Positions 60,520 through 64,000 of a DNA stretch of 64,000 bases are shown piece by piece. Position numbers and translations under genes: made by a program. The notes beneath the pieces are model-generated. The model ran no database searches. It was not told where the DNA came from and worked only from the letters and a program-made list of their open reading frames with translations. The stretch covers positions 5,510 through 69,509 of the forward strand of contig CAKOYU010000008.1 in NCBI GenBank assembly GCA_934130975.1. The letters are read 5' to 3'. Every line of letters starts with the position of its first letter. Within the stretch, counting starts at the first letter, position 1. Origin of the DNA: an uncultured Clostridia bacterium (lineage in GTDB: Bacteria; Bacillota; Clostridia; TANB77; CAG-508).

Positions 60520-60840
60520 ATGAAAAAATCAATTAGTTATAAAGATTCTGGTTTTGCATATACAATGTCACTTATTTCTGGCAAATATAAATTATCAATT
60601 CTTTATTCTTTAGCTCGTTATGGCACTGTAAGATATAATGAATTAAAGAGATTTTTAGAACCAATTTCATTCAAAACCTTAACTAGTAATCTTAAAGAAT
60701 TAGAAGATTGTAATTTAATTATTAGAAAAGAATATCCTGTAATTCCCCCAAAAGTAGAATATTCACTTTCACCAAAAGGAGAATCTTTAATGCCCATATT
60801 AGACCAGTTATGCAATTGGGGCGAAAAAAACAGAGAATAA
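60520..60840 (+). CDS. HxlR-family transcriptional regulator
   Basis: A 106-residue winged-helix protein. The conserved pattern is seen: FAYTMSLISGKYKLSILYSL, RYNELKRFLEPISFKTLTSNLKELEDCNLIIRKEYPVIPPKVEYSLSPKGESLMPIL (family landmarks quoted in parts). HxlR proteins sense electrophiles, aldehydes or oxidants, often by Cys. Here Cys at about 69 and 98 are the only ones. It diverges from the flavoprotein gene and shares a promoter region with it. AAAGGAGAG is eight bases before ATG. Confidence 0.93.
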   Translation: MKKSISYKDSGFAYTMSLISGKYKLSILYSLARYGTVRYNELKRFLEPISFKTLTSNLKELEDCNLIIRKEYPVIPPKVEYSLSPKGESLMPILDQLCNWGEKNRE

Positions 60841-60853
60841 ACTTCTCTGTTTT
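60827..60853. terminator. Bidirectional terminator of hxlR and the antiporter gene
   Basis: AAAACAGAGAA-taaac-TTCTCTGTTTT. On plus TATTTTAT follows; on minus TTTTTTTCG follows. It overlaps the stop codons of both genes, which converge here. Confidence 0.85.
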
Positions 60854-61802
60854 ATTTTATAAATAATATTGTCATATACAAAACATATATTGCCAAATAT
60901 ACAATTCCATTAAACCTACTCATTTCATTTTTAGGTGGAATGACTGGAAATAGTGATAATATAAGTGTTGAAATTAATAATACACTAAAATCAAAATTAT
61001 ATGTACTATTATAAACTATTGGAGTTATAATTGATGATGTTCCTATTATTAATAATATATTAAATATATTTGATCCAATGATATTTCCAATTGCAATATC
61101 ACTATTCCCCTTAATTGCCGCAGTAACACTTGTTACAAGTTCAGGCAAACTAGTTCCAATAGCAAGTATTGTTAAACTAATTAATTTTTCGCTTAAATTA
61201 AAATAATTAGCTACATTTAGAGCATTATTTACTACTAAATCTCCACCAAATTTTAGTCCTAAAATTCCCAATATAATAAGTATTATATTTTTAATTGAAC
61301 TATTATTTTTATTTTCTTCTGTTTGTATTTCTATTATATCTTTTTGACTTTCTTTTTTCCCCATATATATGGTGTATCCAATAAATGCACAAAATAATAT
61401 CATTAGTACTATTGCTTCTGCTCTTGAAATTCCACTCCCTGTATTGCAAAATAGCATAAGAATTATAGTAACAGCTAAACACATTGGTATTTCATATAAT
61501 CTAGTTTCTTTTTGAAATACAACTGGTTTTATCGTTGCAGAAAGACCTAAAATTAGCAATAAATTGCTTAAATTGCTACCTATGATATTTCCTATTGCCA
61601 TATCTGAATGTCCTTCTAATGCAGATGTTATACTTACAAATAATTCTGGCATGGAAGTTCCTATTGATACTATTGTAAGTCCTATAATTATCTCTGGAAT
61701 ATGAAACTTTTTGGCAATACCACTTGAACCATCTACCAGTACATCTGCTCCTACTATCAATAATACAAATCCTACTACAATTAAAATAGCTGATAAAATC
61801 AT
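60852..61802 (-). CDS. Calcium/sodium antiporter, YrbG (CaCA) family
   Basis: A 316-residue transporter with about ten membrane segments in two homologous halves. Each half carries the ion-binding motif: IVSIGTSMPELFVS near residue 45 and LAIGTSLPELVTS near 215, and each is followed by AIGNIIGSN. This is the YrbG-type sodium-calcium exchanger. A cytoplasmic linker with KKESQKDIIEIQTEE joins the halves. The start at 61802 has GAGGAGG five bases upstream; an in-frame Met 14 codons earlier lacks a site. A promoter followed by a terminator hairpin lies just upstream. Confidence 0.93.
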   Translation of the reverse strand: MILSAILIVVGFVLLIVGADVLVDGSSGIAKKFHIPEIIIGLTIVSIGTSMPELFVSITSALEGHSDMAIGNIIGSNLSNLLLILGLSATIKPVVFQKETRLYEIPMCLAVTIILMLFCNTGSGISRAEAIVLMILFCAFIGYTIYMGKKESQKDIIEIQTEENKNNSSIKNIILIILGILGLKFGGDLVVNNALNVANYFNLSEKLISLTILAIGTSLPELVTSVTAAIKGNSDIAIGNIIGSNIFNILLIIGTSSIITPIVYNSTYNFDFSVLLISTLILSLFPVIPPKNEMSRFNGIVYLAIYVLYMTILFIK

Positions 61803-61826
61803 ATTTTCCTCCTCATTCCCACAAAA

Positions 61827-61850
61827 AAAGGCCTCATTAAACAAGCCTTT
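61827..61850 (-). terminator. Hairpin directly upstream of the antiporter gene
   Basis: AAAGGC-ttgtttaatgag-GCCTTTTTTTG on the minus strand. It is either the terminator of the ECF ATPase relic upstream or a leader attenuator of the antiporter gene. Confidence 0.7.
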
Positions 61851-61866
61851 CTTATAATATTTTTAT

Positions 61867-61895
61867 ATATTATCATATATTAAATCAATAATCAA
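61867..61895 (-). promoter_or_regulatory. Putative promoter reading into the antiporter gene
   Basis: TTGATT (61890-61895), spacer 17, TAATAT (61867-61872) on the minus strand. The terminator-like hairpin follows within about 15-20 bases of the predicted start, so transcripts would need to pass it. Confidence 0.5.
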
Positions 61896-61987
61896 TACAT
61901 TGAGAGTTGTAATTCTAAATTATGATTTTCCAATAATTGCCTATTTGTCAAAATCTCTTTGGTATCCACATCTGCAATTATTTTCTC
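61892..61987 (-). pseudogene. Relic of an ECF/cobalt-type ABC ATPase (C-terminal fragment)
   Basis: A 32-codon open stretch ending in TGA 61892 reads EKIIADVDTKEILTN then RQLLENHNLELQLSMY. This matches the C-terminal end of EcfA/CbiO ATPases (pattern GKIvADG.tkEIL.n..LL..hnLELPls). There is no room for the ATPase core, because the adjacent gene occupies the upstream sequence. It is followed after about 40 bases by a terminator hairpin, as a true gene end would be. It is untranslated remnant DNA left after a deletion. Confidence 0.7.
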
Positions 61988-63117
61988 TATCTTTCTTCCT
62001 TTTCTTCTTTTTTAAAATCATTTCCTACTTCTTCTTTATTACTTTGTAATTTTTCTATTCCATTTTCATCCATAGATATCCCCAATGCATTTAACGCCTT
62101 TTCAAAATCCATTATTTTAGAAAACTCTAAATACTCTTTTACATTTTTCTTATTTCCATCCATAATATTTTTTTCAATAGTAGGTGAAATCATTCCTGCC
62201 ATAGCATATCCTATAGATATATCAAACATTCTTGCTCCTTTTTTTATTAAAAAATCAATATATCTATTTTTTTGAATTGGTGTTAAATCAAGCCCACTCA
62301 AAATTCCTTGAATATCTTCTTTTGTAATTTTTTTATTTTTTTTCATTATATTCATCATTGCTAATCTTCCGTATGAATCTTCACATTGAGTATAAGTATG
62401 ATTAGTTCTCTTTATTAAAATATTTCTTACATATTCATAATCATCTATTATATCTTTTTCAAGTAAATATCTTGTAAACAATCTTTCAAATGCAATTGCC
62501 GTACTCTCTGTTAAAATATTATTTTTTCCTATATCTTTAATATTTTTTCCTTTATCATCTAGAATATAATTTAAATACATATCAAATGTATGTGCTAGCT
62601 CATGTACCATTATATAAGCATCAGCTAATGTTGCAGTATCTTTTTCTAACTTCACATGACCTTCTGGCTGACTTTTTAATGGAACATAAACCATATCTCT
62701 ATTTTCATGTTTTACATTATACGGATTTAATTCATATCGTCTAAAGTTTTTGTCTTCAAAATCTCTTTGCCTAAATTCTTGTGCATCTTCAAGATCATAT
62801 ATATTAAATCTTATTTTAGGATTAACATTCATAACAATATTAAATACTCTTTTATACAACTCATCATCTAGTGATTTATAAAAGTCTAATACAATTGAGA
62901 TAACTTCCCATTTTTTTAATACTTTTACTGAATTATTTCGAGGTAAATTTTGATAACAATTATTTTCTAAATATTTTTTCATCATTTCTTCTAAAAATTC
63001 ACTAGGAATATTCTTTTTTGTTAATTCATTTGCCAAATTATTTAATTGATTTAGTGTTTCATCTTCTATATTAATTTCTTTATTTAGATGTTTTTCTTCT
63101 TTCATTTTTAATCCCAT
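61987..63117 (-). CDS. Putative zinc metallopeptidase-like protein (HExxH), unknown family
   Basis: A 376-residue soluble protein with a gluzincin-like active site: HELAH in IMVHELAHTFDMYLN (about residue 176-180) and a downstream Glu in LTESTAIAFERLFTRYLL about 40 residues later, the spacing of M3-type peptidases. I do not recognise the family otherwise. The N-terminal 90 residues are helical and charged; the tail is rich in Lys and Glu. There is no signal peptide. It precedes the ECF relic and the antiporter. Of two close Met codons, I keep the first, without strong support. Confidence 0.7.
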   Translation of the reverse strand: MGLKMKEEKHLNKEINIEDETLNQLNNLANELTKKNIPSEFLEEMMKKYLENNCYQNLPRNNSVKVLKKWEVISIVLDFYKSLDDELYKRVFNIVMNVNPKIRFNIYDLEDAQEFRQRDFEDKNFRRYELNPYNVKHENRDMVYVPLKSQPEGHVKLEKDTATLADAYIMVHELAHTFDMYLNYILDDKGKNIKDIGKNNILTESTAIAFERLFTRYLLEKDIIDDYEYVRNILIKRTNHTYTQCEDSYGRLAMMNIMKKNKKITKEDIQGILSGLDLTPIQKNRYIDFLIKKGARMFDISIGYAMAGMISPTIEKNIMDGNKKNVKEYLEFSKIMDFEKALNALGISMDENGIEKLQSNKEEVGNDFKKEEKEER

Positions 63118-63222
63118 TCCTTTATCATAACATAATTTAAATTGAAAAACTTTTTCACAAAGGCTATATGCCTCATACTTTTATTATAACATATTTACAT
63201 AATTTTTCTATAGTTATTAAAA

Positions 63223-63267
63223 AAATACAATAATCAAAGTTATATTTTCTTTGAATTATTGTATTTA
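63223..63267 (-). terminator. Intrinsic terminator after the Dabb gene
   Basis: AAATACAATAAT(T)CAAAG ... CTTTGATTATTGTATTT followed by TTTTAATA on the minus strand: 17-bp stem with one bulge. Confidence 0.88.
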
Positions 63268-63312
63268 CTATCTTACTTTCAGTGTAAAATCAATTTATAT
63301 CCCCTATATACT

Positions 63313-63597
63313 TTAAACTTCATAATCTATTGCTTGTCTATCTATTCTTATTTTTTTGCATAGTGATGAAACCTTGATGTGTTCCGGATTATTTTTATAT
63401 TTTTCTAAATCTTCCATTGTTTCAAATTCAGAAATTAAAATTGCATCATATTCATTTTTAGGATTAATATTTATTCCTGTTTCCATACTTTTTATTTCTG
63501 GAATTATTTCTTTTAATTTATTTAATCCATCTAAAAAAATTTTCATATTTTCTTCTTCATTATCTTTAAATTTCCACATTACAATATGTTTAATCAT
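63313..63597 (-). CDS. Dabb-family (stress-responsive alpha-beta barrel) protein
   Basis: A 94-residue protein beginning MIKHIVMWKFKD, the classic start of Dabb proteins, with the pattern LNKLKEIIPEIKSMETGININ, DAILISEFETMEDLEKY and NNPEHIKVS. Members are small dimeric ferredoxin-like folds found in stress and polyketide pathways; the bacterial function is largely unknown. The start at 63597 has AAGGAG nine bases upstream, unlike the longer frame. It lies downstream of the permease tail. Confidence 0.9.
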   Translation of the reverse strand: MIKHIVMWKFKDNEEENMKIFLDGLNKLKEIIPEIKSMETGININPKNEYDAILISEFETMEDLEKYKNNPEHIKVSSLCKKIRIDRQAIDYEV

Positions 63598-63784
63598 TTT
63601 TATCTTCTCCTTTTTCATTTTTTTAGCTTTATTTATTTTTATATTAAAAAAAGGTACATATGTGAGATTTTTTTATTTATGTAGTTGCTTATCAATCCAG
63701 TACCACATCTGCTTATTTGTCATTTTCTATGTCCTATATTCTACAATACTATTTTTAATTTGTCTATATTCTTTATTAATTTTT

Positions 63785-64000
63785 TTACTCATCCTCTTTA
63801 ATAATATTTTTACTTCCTAAATACGTAGCTAAAAAATACACACCATATATAACACCTATAATAACTACAGTTGCAATAGCTGATGGCAATAAATCTTTTT
63901 TACTTGCCAATCCAGACATTATTGTAATTGCAAATTGTATTCCAAATATAGAATGTATAATTGCAAGAACAAGTGGAACTCCAAAAAATATTCCAATTTG
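63785..64000 (-). CDS. BceB/FtsX-type ABC transporter permease (C-terminal end only)
   Basis: A 71-residue C-terminal tail running off the right edge. It reads QIGIFFGVPLVLAIIHSIFGIQ, a membrane segment (IATVVIIGVIYGVYFLATYLG) and ends NIIKEDE. The FFGVPLVLAIIHSIFG pattern is the last membrane region of BceB-type peptide-antibiotic permeases with an FtsX-like fold. Its ATPase partner would be upstream beyond the window. Only the tail is visible, so the assignment is moderate. Confidence 0.7.
   Translation of the reverse strand, partial: QIGIFFGVPLVLAIIHSIFGIQFAITIMSGLASKKDLLPSAIATVVIIGVIYGVYFLATYLGSKNIIKEDE

Noticed and set aside
63673..63723. 16-residue frame MTNKQMWYWIDKQLHK downstream of the permease tail
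   Set aside because: Too short, weak ribosome site, no comparison possible; it could be a relic or a tiny peptide but I cannot support either.

Overview
The window is AT-rich DNA from a spore-forming, Gram-positive, anaerobic member of the Clostridia. Evidence: a complete spoIIIA operon, yabP-yabQ-divIC, sigK, a gerA-type germinant receptor, rubrerythrin, a T-box leader, strong AGGAGG-type ribosome sites and Clostridia-type families such as the GGGtGRT/NifU-like pair. The lineage looks like an uncultured gut clostridium, but that is inference. No rRNA or tRNA gene was found. Almost every gene is on the minus strand, so transcription runs from high to low coordinates; only gerA and hxlR are on plus.

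Layout, left to right. 1-10200: end-truncated rho, then yabP-yabQ-divIC (spore coat/cortex and division), a valS unit under a valine T-box with an aldose-epimerase-like gene as first cistron, a fucO-like alcohol dehydrogenase, an unknown anchored protein and a divergent FtsH-like protease. 10300-18450: a housekeeping run yqeK-rsmE-(membrane protein)-yicC-remA-rpoZ-gmk, then priA-def, with a bleomycin-hydrolase-like peptidase where fmt is often found. 18500-22100: dTDP-rhamnose genes rmlD, rmlA, rmlC, rmlB. 22100-31600: glycolysis, gap-pgk-(nudix)-tpiA-gpmI, a YezG/DUF600 gene, a NifU-like protein plus GGGtGRT protein, then eno. 31600-42500: unknown small proteins, an S1-domain protein, sigK, an AAA/DUF4143 ATPase, mscS, and a TetR-controlled heterodimeric ABC exporter. 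42600-49900: pfkA, aspartokinase, prfB with its programmed frameshift, a frameshifted transglutaminase gene, gerA, rubrerythrin. 50000-58300: nicotinamidase-like hydrolase, spoIIIAA-AH, a surface protein, yebC. 58500-64000: a GGDEF protein, a flavoprotein divergent from HxlR, a CaCA antiporter, a relic of an ECF ATPase, a metallopeptidase-like protein, a Dabb protein and the tail of a BceB-type permease.

The most notable observations concern changes around sporulation genes. (1) The ATPase gene is flanked by perfect 78-bp direct repeats that copy the leader and first four codons of sigK; recombination between them would remove 1,502 bp. (2) That leader can fold into a 21-bp helix that hides the sigK ribosome site. 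(3) spoIIIAA carries two 32-bp copies of a palindromic repeat near its start; the natural reading frame is broken there, and removal of 64 bp would restore it. (4) A 319-bp nearly palindromic element sits between the convergent gerA and rubrerythrin genes and supplies both terminators and the gerA C-terminus. Smaller items are a peptidase whose catalytic Asn is Asp, operators embedded in promoters (tetR, hxlR, DUF4143 ATPase), a gene relic and dispersed intergenic repeats. I did not see a defence island, CRISPR array, prophage or insertion sequence. All assignments are from reading the sequence; no searches were run.
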